From the NCBI GenBank assembly GCA_039090855.1, contig CM077011.1, positions 24,581,001 to 24,645,000 on the forward strand: DNA of 64,000 nt. Direction: 5' to 3'. Made by a program: the position numbers and the translations under genes. The notes under the pieces were generated by a model, which worked only from the letters and a program-made list of their open reading frames with translations, was not told the origin of the DNA and searched no databases. This stretch comes from Macrothele yani. Taxonomy: Eukaryota > Arthropoda > Arachnida > Araneae > Macrothelidae. Position 1 is the stretch's first letter. Each line of letters begins with the position of its first letter. Below are positions 53,620 to 63,724 of this stretch, piece by piece.

Positions 53620-53710
53620 CTACTGAGGTGACGCATGAGGCAAATCCACAATTAGCAGCGATAAGCCTGCCGGCGGAGTTCAGTTGAGAGAACAACCGCT
53701 CCGTAGTAGA
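53620..53710 (+). repeat. Dispersed repeat C, copy 2
   Basis: TACTGAGGTGACGCATGAGG to AACAACCGCTCCGTAGTAGA; about 75% like 52743-52832 by eye. Confidence 0.7.
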
Positions 53711-53878
53711 AAAACGCAGGTTCGAAGCAACACCATCCAAAGAATGTATGTCATAAACATTAAACATTACTGCTGTCATGCACTGGCTTTGAGAACCAAT
53801 TCATTAACACGCCGTAAAGCATGTTGCTGTAAATCGAAGCTCTCATTCACGGAAGAAAAATACGAGGATAAACTGCAT

Positions 53879-54090
53879 ACCGTCCGGGTGGCGCAGTGCT
53901 CTAAGCGATGACTTCTGATCATTCGTCCGAGAGGGGTACAGGTTCGATTCCCGGTGAGGCATGGATATTTTGTTTGTTTTACGGCACTGGCTCTCTCCCT
54001 TTCCTGGAACCTGTGACCCTAAATTAGGGACGGGCGACTGCTTATAGCCCATTGAGTTGCTCATGGTGGTCGTTAAACATCCAATAAAGA
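53879..54090 (+). repeat. SINE (family A), full-length with 9-bp target duplication
   Basis: AAACTGCAT occurs at 53870-53878 and 54091-54099. Head GGGTGGCGCAGTGCTCTAAGC, box B GGTTCGATTCC (53941-53951), full 3' domain, and tail CATCCAATAAAGA. Confidence 0.9.
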
Positions 54091-54297
54091 AAACTGCATT
54101 CACAATTTAATATATTAGTCAGATATTTGTGTCATTTCGTTACTTTTCATATGCACAAGATATTGCTGCTCTTGTGCTGTCAAATGCAACATTAATAATT
54201 GTCTTTGATCATGCAGTCGTTTACAGAGAAACATTTTTCACTTCTTTGCCTTTCCAGAGCCGATGTCCACCTAAGATTACTTCTGGGGGAGAGGGGA

Positions 54298-54477
54298 TTG
54301 AAAAAAGGGTTTAATGACCATCATGAGCAGGTCTAAGGGCTATCTAGTTCCAGGGAAGGGAGAGAGCTAGTACTGTGAGACAAACACAACACCTATGCCT
54401 CCGTGAGACTGGAACCCGGACCCACTTCGGACGAATGGTCAGAAGCCAACGCTTACCACTGCGCCACAGGGATGGCA
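54298..54477 (-). repeat. SINE (family A), diverged minus copy
   Basis: TTTAATGACCATCATGAGCA, then a jump past the GGGCGACTGC segment to TAGTTCCAGGGAAGGGAGAG, then GACTGGAACCCGGACCCACT and TACCACTGCGCCACAGGGAT. Confidence 0.8.
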
Positions 54478-54620
54478 CATTGATTCCGAAAAGACGAGAG
54501 AGCCAGCGATTTGAGAAAGGCGCACCAACCCTGCCTTAACCAGTATTCGAACCCCGACCCATCGGTGCGAGTAATTAGAAGCCGAAGCTTCACACGACTC
54601 GACCACAATGATGCGATTTT
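54478..54620 (-). repeat. SINE-like tRNA-derived copy, more diverged
   Basis: AAGACGAGAGAGCCAGCG, GTATTCGAACCCCGACCC (box B type) and AGAAGCCGAAGCTTCACACG match the order of the family A middle and head, but with many changes. It abuts the preceding copy. Confidence 0.55.
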
Positions 54621-55855
54621 TTTTCCGTCTAGGATAAAAATTAGTGTTCGAAACGAGGCGAAACGGGATGGGTGTCACCCCAGTTGTTAAAATATGTGAA
54701 CATCCCGCCAGTTCAAAAGATACAAACAAGCATCCAGGTAGTCCAAGGAATAAAATAAAAAAATTAAAATTGAACAATCATAAAGAGCGGTTTTTTTTTC
54801 AGATAATAGAAGAAATACGTGGACAATATTTGAAGAAAAGTAAAAAACTTCTATGACCTTTGCTTTCTTGCTCAAAGTTAAGACTTTTCGGTTTCTCATG
54901 GATATTTTCACTGTTTTGATTCAGAGGTCACTGACTAACCCAAACAAACAAAGTTCCACATTACAAGCTCGTTAAAACAGGCTCTTAATCACGTGGCAGT
55001 TCGTTTCCAGTTCTCTGGGGAGTCTGCGCTTTTTTTATTTGTTAGTCGTCTGTGTGAGAGCATGGTAAATAAAGTCTGCGACGCTGAAAACGACGCCAAA
55101 CAGCCCATTTCATTGTGACCGCTTCACAAGGTAGTGTTCGCTTCTTCCCTCTATTGGGGAGAGGAGGGAACAGAAAATGCGCAATGGTTTTGGTGGTTTA
55201 CGTCATTCTGATCCAAACCGTAGACGAAAAAAAACCAACTAAATTCGGGATGACGAAAGCTCTGGGTTATGACAAATAGGAATGTCAGATGCGGGAAAAC
55301 GTTAACATCAAAACGGAAAGTACGGTTTTGTTTAAAACCTCGTGTATACAGGAAAAGAAATGAATGATTTCAAAATGTAGCATTAAATACGGTTAACCGT
55401 TAGATATCGATTCGACCGTATGCCTTTCACAAATTGTGATCTGTAACTTTCAGTTAATTGCAGAAAATTTTAGAAGGCATAGTACCACGATGCTTAAATT
55501 CTATGTATCCAACTGAAGTTTTCCTATTGATCTTGCTGATGACAATACCACAATGTATCTCCAAAGAGCAAAACTGCAGATCCCACCACGAGTAATCAAC
55601 ATTTTAATGACAATCACTGGAATTTCGTTTGCCTGTAGTATAAGATACTTGCAAATTTGACTATAAGTGCTATTTCAACTACTGAAACATTCTGAATAAT
55701 GTGTGATAATGTAGCGTGTGCTTTAGCCCTAAACGAGGGTACTAGAGCGTTGAGTTTTCCGTAGAGACTAAACAATATAGAATTAGTTATTGCAAGCAAG
55801 GAAAAAAGCGAATTGTTAAACTTTTGGAATTTATATTTTGAAGTACAAGGAATTC
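54621..55855. other. No recognisable gene
   Basis: AT-rich unique sequence; a 112-codon minus ORF (54439-54777) overlaps the SINE and has no motif. Confidence 0.4.
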
Positions 55856-55859
55856 AGTT

Positions 55860-56075
55860 AGCCACCATGTGGTGCAACGGTCTAAGCACTGGGTTCTGAT
55901 GATTCGTCCGATATGGGTCTGTGTTCGAATCCCGGTGAAGAATGAATGTTGTGTTTGTCTTACGGTATTGGCTCTCTCCCTTCCCTGGAATCAGTGGCCT
56001 TAAATTAGGGATGAGCGATTGCTTATAGCTAATTGAGTTGCTCACGGTGGTCGTTAAACCCTTAAACATAAAAAA
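55860..56075 (+). repeat. SINE (family A), full-length plus copy
   Basis: GCCACCATGTGGTGCAACGG head, box B TGTTCGAATCCC, CTCTCCCTTCCCTGGAATCA, GATGAGCGATTGCTTATAGC, GGTGGTCGTTAAACC and an A-rich tail running into AATTAATTAA. Confidence 0.85.
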
Positions 56076-56389
56076 AAATTAATTAATTAAATTAACAACC
56101 AATCAAAGAACAGAATTCCTGCGCTAGAACGCAAGCAATAGAACTCAGCAATGAATGCCAATATTAATGCAGAACATATCGTAACAAAGTAATCACATTT
56201 TTATTGCGGGGGTAACAGGACTTATGAACTATAATGAATAATGTTTCTTACTGGTAGTTGTTGTAGTAATTATTATATCATGAATAAGCTTAACTGCTAG
56301 TAATGTTGTAGTAGTAATTTAGATGAATAAAGTCTTATGCTGGTTGTTAATAGTAACACTTATTGAAAGAGACCTAACAGCCAGACAGA

Positions 56390-57000
56390 GGTCTGACAAA
56401 ACTATGAACTGAGAAAAACTTACTTACTAAGAAAACCTTTTATTAGGGAAACTCCTGGTATTATCCACACACACTCTTCACAGGTCATACAACTACTCGA
56501 TATCTGGCTCTCACATATAACGAAATTCCTCTCACATAAACGAAGCTCTCTTTACATCAAACGAAGATCTCTTACACATAAAACAAAGCTCTCCCTGGTA
56601 TCGTTGAACGCGCCTATTTATACTGCCTACCACCACGTCATGACTTACACTCATTGCCACATATCATTCAGCGGGAGAAATAACATCTCGTTAAGTAAGA
56701 AGATAATTTACATAGGAAAATAAAATAACCAGAGATAGTAAAATCAAAAGGAAACTGAGTATAAGTTACAGAACGGCATTGTTCATACAAATAAATATAG
56801 ACTATACTTCAAGTCACCCATAGAGTGTACTGTTGTAGAAGATAGGGAAACCAGATCACAGCGTCTACGTAGAGCGCAAGAACACGATCAATTCGCGTTA
56901 CACTGCACTCCTACTGTGTCCTTTCTGTCAAGCAATTATTCCACACTGAACCTCCACCACCACAACCAGGACCACTACCCAGACAAACGTACATTTAGCA
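56390..57000 (-). repeat. Possible solo LTR with TATA box
   Basis: On the minus strand a TATAAATAGGCGCG box (56622-56615) is followed about 170 bases later by CCTAATAAAAGG (56444-56437), the promoter-to-polyadenylation order of an LTR. Ends, target duplication and internal region were not found. Confidence 0.3.
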
Positions 57001-57284
57001 TCACAAGTAAATGAAAGAGATGGTGTCAAGAGAATCAGTGCGAATAGAACAGAATAAGCGGTGGTGGGGATCCGAACATCAAAAAATTCTTCCCCTACTG
57101 CTGCTTAAGTTCATAACCCTCGCTTCTCCTCCATTATCAATCTATTGTCTCTGTGTTGCGTATGTTCGGAAACGTCTTCCAGCTCTTTCTCTTTTGTGCA
57201 AATTTCGTACATTTCCCAGATGATCAGTCAGCGGCTGAAAGTGCGTAGCTCTTGACTGAATTACTTCTCACATCAAATCTACCC

Positions 57285-57420
57285 TAGGCCAAAATTATGG
57301 AAGCCTTTGGGAAAATTTTTATTTCTAAGGTTTGATGTGGGTGAGACTTTTTAGAATACTACTATGAAATTACATATCGTTAGAAAGATTGCGGAATGTA
57401 GTACAACACACTGTCTTGAA
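57285..57420 (+). repeat. Isolated end of the Tc1-like family found at 62.5-63.95 kb
   Basis: GGCCAAAATTATGG, TATTTCTAAGGTTTGATG and TTTTTAGAATA.TAC.ATGAAATTACATA.CGTTAGA match, in inverted orientation, the right end region at 63,800-63,950. Confidence 0.65.
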
Positions 57421-57701
57421 TTATCTTTATTCTGTCAAAAGATGTAGCTAAATAACTAAAAAAGAAAACAACTGCAAAAGGTGGATTTACTTAACTCAAA
57501 ACTGACAATATGAGACTGATTGTTCTGAAATCCAATCAGGATTTACCATGACACAGCATGGAACCAATAAGGTGTTCTGTGAGTCAGCTCTCATTTCCAG
57601 ATATCAGAACAAATAACAGAGCTCTTATTGAGTTGTACGAGTGTCATCGAGTTGGCTACTGTTTTTTTTTTTTCACGGAATTTTTTATTCCTTGAAAACT
57701 A
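57421..57701. other. No recognisable gene
   Basis: AT-rich spacer before the next transposon. Confidence 0.35.
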
Positions 57702-58898
57702 CACTACCTAACAACAAGTAATTGGACACCCCTGCAATCGACGATATCTGTGGTCCTGATACACGTCACGGCCGCCGCCGTTAAATATCGTGTGAGAAAC
57801 AACAACGCAACCAGTCGCATGCAAGATGCCACACAGTTCGGAGCTCTCTGATTTCGAAAAAGGTGTAATCGTCGGGTATCACAGAAATCCAGCGAGTTGA
57901 AGTACCCAATATCGACAGTAGCCTACGTGATAGGCAAGTGGAAGATGAGAGGTGACTGTCGGAATGTGCCCCGAACAGGCAGATCCACAAAACTGGGAGT
58001 TAGAAACCGACGGGTGCTGGCCAGAGAAATTCGGAAGAACCGCCCCAAATCGATGGGCCACATCCTCGAGGAGTTTCGACAGGCATCCGAGAGTGTTCTT
58101 TCGATGAATACCATCCGTAAGGAAGCCCATCTGCTCGGTTATCATGGACGTGCTGCCACCCACAAGACTTTGATCACCAAGTCCAATAGTGCTGCTCGGC
58201 TAACGTGATGTAAAAAACGTCGACAGTGGACCGTTGAACAGTGGAAACAGGTTCTCTGGAATGACGAAACAAGGTTCACCCTCTACCGTTCGGATGGCAG
58301 GGTCTGGGTTCGGCGCCTGCCTGGAGAACGCCTCCTGCCGGAATGTATTGTGCCAACTGTGAAGTTCGGCGGCGATCGAATTATGCTATGGAGGTGTTTC
58401 TCCTGGTATGGCACAAGACCCTTGGTCGCAATTCCTGGTAGACTGAATGCCGAGACCTACTGCGCCATTTTGGATGACCATGCGCTTGCTACGTTGTGGC
58501 AGTTTTACGGGGTGGACCCATGTTACTTTCAGGATGACAATGCCACCTGTCATGTTGCGAGGTCCACCATGGTTTGGTAGGGTTACAATGGGGTTAATCG
58601 AATGGACTGGCCTGCGCAGAGCCCGGACCTTAACCCTATCGAGCACCTCTGGGGCGAGTTGGAGCGTTGATTTAAAGGGTGCCCCCACCGTCCGAAATTG
58701 GTGAAGGAACTGACCTGTATTCTCCAAACCGAGTGGAAGAAAATACCGCTAGCCGTCGTACAACGCCTGGTTGAGAGTATGCCCCGGAGGGTCGCAGCTG
58801 TAATCGCTGCTCGTGGAGGTTCCACCAACTATTGAAGGTGAATAAACTTCGTTTTTCTTTTCTATCACAGGTGTCCAATTACTTGTTGGTAGATAGTG
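57702..58898 (+). mobile_element. Tc1-like transposon, 1,197 bp
   Basis: Ends CACTACCTAACAACAAGTAA and TTACTTGTTGGTAGATAGTG (inverted), continuing TTGGACACC/GGTGTCCAA, with TA duplicated outside. Complete length for a Tc1 element. Confidence 0.9.
57826..58835 (+). pseudogene. Tc1-like transposase, near full length with few stops
   Basis: ATG 57826 (MPHSSELSDFEKGVIVGYHR) is the family-typical start. A stop and shift follow after about 24 codons, then KYPISTVAYVIGKWKMRGDC, GRSTKLGVRNRRVLAREIRK and SMNTIRKEAHLLGYHGRAAT (DNA-binding). Catalytic blocks: VLWNDETRFTLYRSDGRVW (Asp), CYFQDDNATCHVARST (Asp), WPAQSPDLNPIEHLWGELER (Glu). C-terminus AVIAARGGSTNY then stop 58833. All three catalytic acids are present; roughly four lesions separate it from an open frame. 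Confidence 0.85.
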
Positions 58899-60058
58899 TA
58901 GTAACCTGCGTCACTAAGTAAGATGACATGCAGAGTGCAGAGTTGACTGCACCCACACAGCACAGAATATTTTGTATATGTTACAAGTACATTGAATATT
59001 TGTATAGGTTACAAGTACATAGAATATTTTGTATATGTTACAACATTGAGAATTTTCATATACGTTGCGCATTGTAACAGTAATGTTTCAGAAACCTTGC
59101 GGTTACGTCAAAATGTCCTCAAACGTTGCATAACTTTGAAATCTAACCGATTCGTTACAGTGAAAGGTCTTTGTAACTTCAACATACCAACTTCATGTTA
59201 CTGTTACGTATTTACTACGTTGAACATGATAGCTTTAATAAACTTTGTAAAATCACAATAAAACATATTACACTCGACAGCTGTTCCAAAAGCAACAACT
59301 GTCGTATTACAAGTAGCTTACGTTTTCACCGGTTCAACGCAATCCGCTGTCCATGGGAAACAGTGGCGGGGTTTATACATTGAGAACAAAAAAAAATAAA
59401 AATCGGTCCCAAATAGGGGTGTCGAATTTCTATTATACATGTGGAATAGACTATATTTCAGCGAAAAAAAGAAATAAAATCAAATTCGTCATTTCTCTAA
59501 ATACCTACCAATCATGAAATTTCTCAGCTTCAAGTAAAAAAAAAACATGCTGGTATAGTATTCTAATGCAACAACACATCCATCTACTTTGATTTTACAA
59601 AATGCTTTTCAGAATTAAAAAAAATAATAATGATCAAAACAATTACTTACTTTCAGATGATCTTGAATCACAATAAAAAAAAAAAGATGAAATATTAAAT
59701 CATCTAACTCGAGTACTACAGTATCACCGATGAATATCCAGTAGCACGTGGAAATGCGACTACGAGAGTGTTTCGGTGAAACGGCATAAGTGCGCATGCG
59801 CATCCACGCCGCTGCTAAACCAGAAATCTTAAATATCGCCGGAATGTAACATCAAGCTAGCAACTACAGTATGTAGAATGGAAACTATAAAACAGTAGTA
59901 TCGGTGAATCATAGTTTTAACATAACCGTAACGTACAAAGAGCTATGTTCCAAAATAGATGTTGCTGAAACGTAATATAAAATATCTCTGAAAGTGGAAG
60001 GAAAATGAGAGATTGTAACATTATTGATACATGTCTGAAATGTTTTGTGCTATATGGG
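58899..60058. other. No gene; short ~30-bp tandem at 58,970-59,050
   Basis: Three units of GAATATTTTGTATATGTTAC plus AAGTACATT. The remainder is AT-rich without motif. Confidence 0.5.
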
Positions 60059-60923
60059 TGGTCACTAGAGCCTGTTTTACGCCTAAGGCCGCAATGCGTG
60101 GGCCTAGGGCCCCGCATTCTATGAGGCCCCAGAATCGCAATGCGAAAAGCAAAATTATGCTTTTTTTCTATTAATTAATGATTATGAAGGAAGAAAAAAA
60201 CAATTGGGGGATTGCGAGTATTTTTTCTGAAATGAAGATTAACACTGGTGTTTTTACTAGGCTCTTTCACGACCACCTCATTTCAGCTGCAGCTCAGTTC
60301 TCTAATGCTGTGTCGGAACAAGAGTAGCCTAGGAAACTTGTAAAAAACTAATTTATGTGGAATCCATTTACCTTCAAACATGAGTAACGGAAAAGGCAGG
60401 AAAATCGCAATATTTTTCATCTCAAACTTGCAGATGAAATATAAATGTACCGCATTCCTATATACTGTATAACTATACACTTCTTGAGACGGGTTTTGTA
60501 TTGCTAAGACATTTTGTAGAAGCTTCGAGTATTTCCTATTGTAAGTATCAGATTTTAAAATTGCTTGGGTCTAAATTAAGTGAATTAATGAGCTGCATAA
60601 TGTGCTTTTATGAGTGTGAGAATTATCCAGTTATGCACGTTTGCTCCAATCTAAGTATCATGTCTCTGTTAATAGAATTATTCTGCTATAATATTGAACA
60701 CATCACAGGTGATTAATCAGCTACATGGAAGTTCACCTCGCCCCGAAAAAATAAATCTGTACCAAGTCTAAATTGTATTCATCGGTTAAAATAAAATTAA
60801 AAGGGGATGAATAACTTAACATATGGAGATATTTGAATTATTACATAATTAAATGCAAAACTAGCAATACTAAATTATTAAAAAGTATTTTATCTATATT
60901 TTTAAGCGCAAATTTTCTTGTTA

Positions 60924-62292
60924 ACACACTGCGAGAAAATGCCACACCATGAAGGAATGCTCGAGAACAGACACACACTGTTAGCCAAATAGGTCCTGAA
61001 CATAATGACTTAATTATCATATACAGACTAGGCTCCAGTGGCCGAATATGCAGGGTGATCAATAAGGAGTATGGCCCCTCATTTTGGGGGATACAGCATT
61101 GAATCCCACGTAGCATCGAGACAATGAGAGTCGGAATAGAGTCCTGGGGTATCGTGGACCATGTGGTGTTGATCCGAGTCCACATTTCATCTTCATTTTG
61201 CGGGGTTAGGAGGGTACTTAACCGACGTCCACTCGTGTCCCACAGATGGTCTATGGGCGAGAGGTTGGGCTCGTGCTGGACACGGAAGCATCCGCACACC
61301 GTGTATAGCATTCAAGCTGATCCGAGAGGTACCCTGTTGAAGAAAGGAGTTTGGGATGCGATGAAGATACGGTATTGCCACGGGCCGCAGGAACTCGTCA
61401 ACACAGCGGCGTGCAGTCAGTGTGCCCGTAATGCGTAGTAGCGGTGAGCGGTTGTTGCCGCGGATAGCACCCCACAACATGATTCCACATTGCCGGCCCG
61501 TGTGGCCCTCCACAATGGGGGAGGTATCCACCCGTTGGCCGCGTCGCCTCCAGACTCTCACGCGGAAATCATCCGTGGTGAGACAGAGCCGCGATTCGTC
61601 GCTGAACACCATACTGTTCCATTTGTCACCACACGCAGCTTTGGAGCGACAGCACGCCAAGCGGTGACGAAGATGGCTGTACAGCAAACCAGACGCAGCC
61701 ACTCGGCGAAACAGTGTCCGCGTCGATATCGGAGCATCCAAGCCTTCCCGTACACTCCGCAGAATGTCGCCCGTTGAGGCCTGTGGGTCCGCTACGGCAT
61801 GACGTCAGATTACGACGATCTGTGAACTCGTACGTCCGTCTCCGTTCTCCCGTCCCCTACGACATTGCACAGATCCTTCCTGGGACAACTATCTCCAAAT
61901 GCGACCGACGGTTGTGGCATCACGTTGCGTTTCTTCCGAAATACGATGCAAGGACCATCCGGGGGTACGAAGGCCTATGATCACACTTCTCGTGAACTCA
62001 TCTATTTGAAGAAATCGCGAACGATGGCGTCCCTTGTTCGTTCTCCAGACACAGTTACAGGTCCGCCACGGCATAAAGTCGGAAGAACTACTCACTTCTC
62101 GCGGCCGTGACGACGTCTCGACTGATGGCCTCACGGGCTAGTTGTCCGCTTATATCCCTACCCCTACCCCGTTCGTGCGATTGGCCTGTAAATGCAATCA
62201 TTTGCACAACGTGTACGTGTGCACTCACCCTGCGATTTGCATGGCGATGCGTTCACGTCTTCACGGTGTGGCATTTTCTCTGTGAGGCAGTG
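60924..62292 (-). mobile_element. Tc1-like transposon nested in the hAT-like element
   Basis: Left end CACACTGCGAGAAAATGCCACACC and right end GGTGTGGCATTTTCTCTGTGAGGCAGTG are inverted, differing by a short gap, with TA outside. About 1.37 kb, transposase on the minus strand. Confidence 0.8.
61070..62134 (-). pseudogene. Tc1-like transposase of the 60.9-kb element, frameshifted
   Basis: FTRSVIIGLRTPGWSLHRIS (helix-turn-helix, ~62000) opens the protein. The 182-codon ORF (61193-61741) gives STRTLFRRVAASGLLYSHL, SMVFSDESRLCLTTDDFRVR (first Asp) and GIMLWGAIRGNNRSPLLRI. It ends with SFLQQGTSR, a degraded second block. Then, shifted, HEPNLSPIDHLWDTSGRRLS gives a third block with Asp in place of the usual Glu. 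Degraded catalytic blocks mean it is inactive. Confidence 0.8.
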
Positions 62293-62509
62293 TATTAAGA
62301 TTTAATAAAAGTAGATATTATTTTCTAATTTTCCCCGCAGTGTTCTATTTAATAAATCAACTTTTTAATTAATTGATAGCATTTAGTGGTGACAAATGTA
62401 ATTACTTTTCAAGAATGTGGACGGATGGGGATCTCATCATGTGCTGTGCCTAGGGCCCGATTCTGTGTAAATCGGGCTCTGCTGGTCACCTAGGAACCGA
62501 TGTAAAATA

Positions 62510-63722
62510 CTAACTTTGAGTGAAGAAGGCTACACTTATGAGGAAATCATAAGAAAAGTAGGTGGAAATCTAAGCAAAGCAGGTACTTTCAAACTGTGCA
62601 AGATAGGTATCAGCAGACTCAGTCAATTTAAAACCAAAGTGGTGAAGGCAAGAAAAGGTGAACAACACTGGTGTCGCTCTAGATGTGTCATCATGTGATA
62701 GAAGAATTAAAAGACTGTGTTTAAGTGACAGAAGAAAATTGTTTGACTCAATTAGAAATGAATTGTCTCAATATGATTTGAAGATGAGGGCTAAGACTGT
62801 TAGATGCAGGCACAAAGATTTTGATTTAAATTCCAGAATTCCAAAGAAAAAGTCATTCCTGTCTCCCAAATACACAAAGAAGGGATACGAATGGCTAAAA
62901 TCCTTGTTAATTGATCTGAGGAACAACGGGACAAAATCATCTGGAGTGATGAGACCAGAATATCCATATTTGGTAGAGATGGAATAAAGTAGGTAAGAAG
63001 CAGAAACGGAGAAGGAATTTGCTAAGTAAGCATTACAGCTACCATGAAGCATCCATCTAGTGTTATTATAAGCATTACAGCCACCATGAAGCATCCAGCT
63101 AGTGTTATTATAAGCATTACAGCTACATGAAGCATCCAGCTAGTGTTATTATAAGCATTACAGCTACCACGAAACATCCAGCTAGTGTTATTATAAGCAT
63201 TACAGCTACCACGAAGCATCCAGCTAGTGTTATGATAAGCATTACAGCTACCACGAAGCATCCAGCTAGTGTTATTATCTAGACTGTATGACAACAAATG
63301 GTGTGGGCAGAATTTCTGTAATTAAAGGTACTTTAAATGACAAAAAATACATCATTATATACTTGAGCCAAAACTGAAGCCTTCGGCATATGACCTTTTC
63401 CAGGATGAAGAATCCTAAATATTTCAACAGAATTCATAATTTTCCTGAAACCGTTTTTGCTGTGTGCAAAAAGTGGTTTCATGAAAATTATATCACACTG
63501 TTAGAATGGCCAAATAATATTCTTGACCTGAATTTAACAGAAAATATGTGGAGCCGATTTGACATGTTAGTCAGAAACAATCAAGGAATAAAGCATAATT
63601 GCTAGAAGCAATCATACAATCTTGGTTTCACATTATAACACCTGATGAACTAATACGTTTGGTTCACTCCATGGGGCCCCGTTGTAAGGCTATATTTGAG
63701 ATAAAAGATTTCCCGACTAAGT
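62510..63722 (+). pseudogene. Tc1-like transposase split by an in-frame 42-bp minisatellite
   Basis: N-terminus EEGYTYEEIIRKVGGNLSKA; VSSCDRRIKRLCLSDRRKLF; RIPKKKSFLSPKYTKKGYEW; then KIIWSDETRISIFGRDG (first Asp). The array replaces the MKHPASVMVWG-type stretch. After it: NGVGRISVIKGTLND, a damaged second block, KWFHENYITLLEWPNNILDL and NLTENMWSRFDMLVRNNQG (third block with Glu), ending IITPDELIRLVHSMGPRCKA. The frame is broken several times. Confidence 0.8.
63025..63278 (+). repeat. 42-bp minisatellite made of transposase sequence
   Basis: Six units of GCATTACAGCTACCATGAAG plus CATCCAGCTAGTGTTATTATAA. In frame each unit reads ITATMKHPASVIIS, which is the transposase segment before the VMVWG block. 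One unit lacks a base (63,128) and so shifts the frame. Confidence 0.9.
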
Positions 63723-63724
63723 AT

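Larger units (their letters stand above)
60066..62482. mobile_element. hAT-like non-autonomous element interrupted by a Tc1
   Basis: Left end AGAGCCTGTTTTACGCC with GGGCCTAGGGCCCCGCATTC just inside; right end GATTCTGTGTAAATCGGGCTCT with GCCTAGGGCCCGA just inside. The CCTAGGGCCC subterminal motif is known to me from animal hAT elements. TGGTCAC flanks both sides (60059-60065, 62483-62489), about the 8-bp duplication expected of hAT. Without the Tc1 insert it is about 1.05 kb and has no transposase. Confidence 0.65.
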
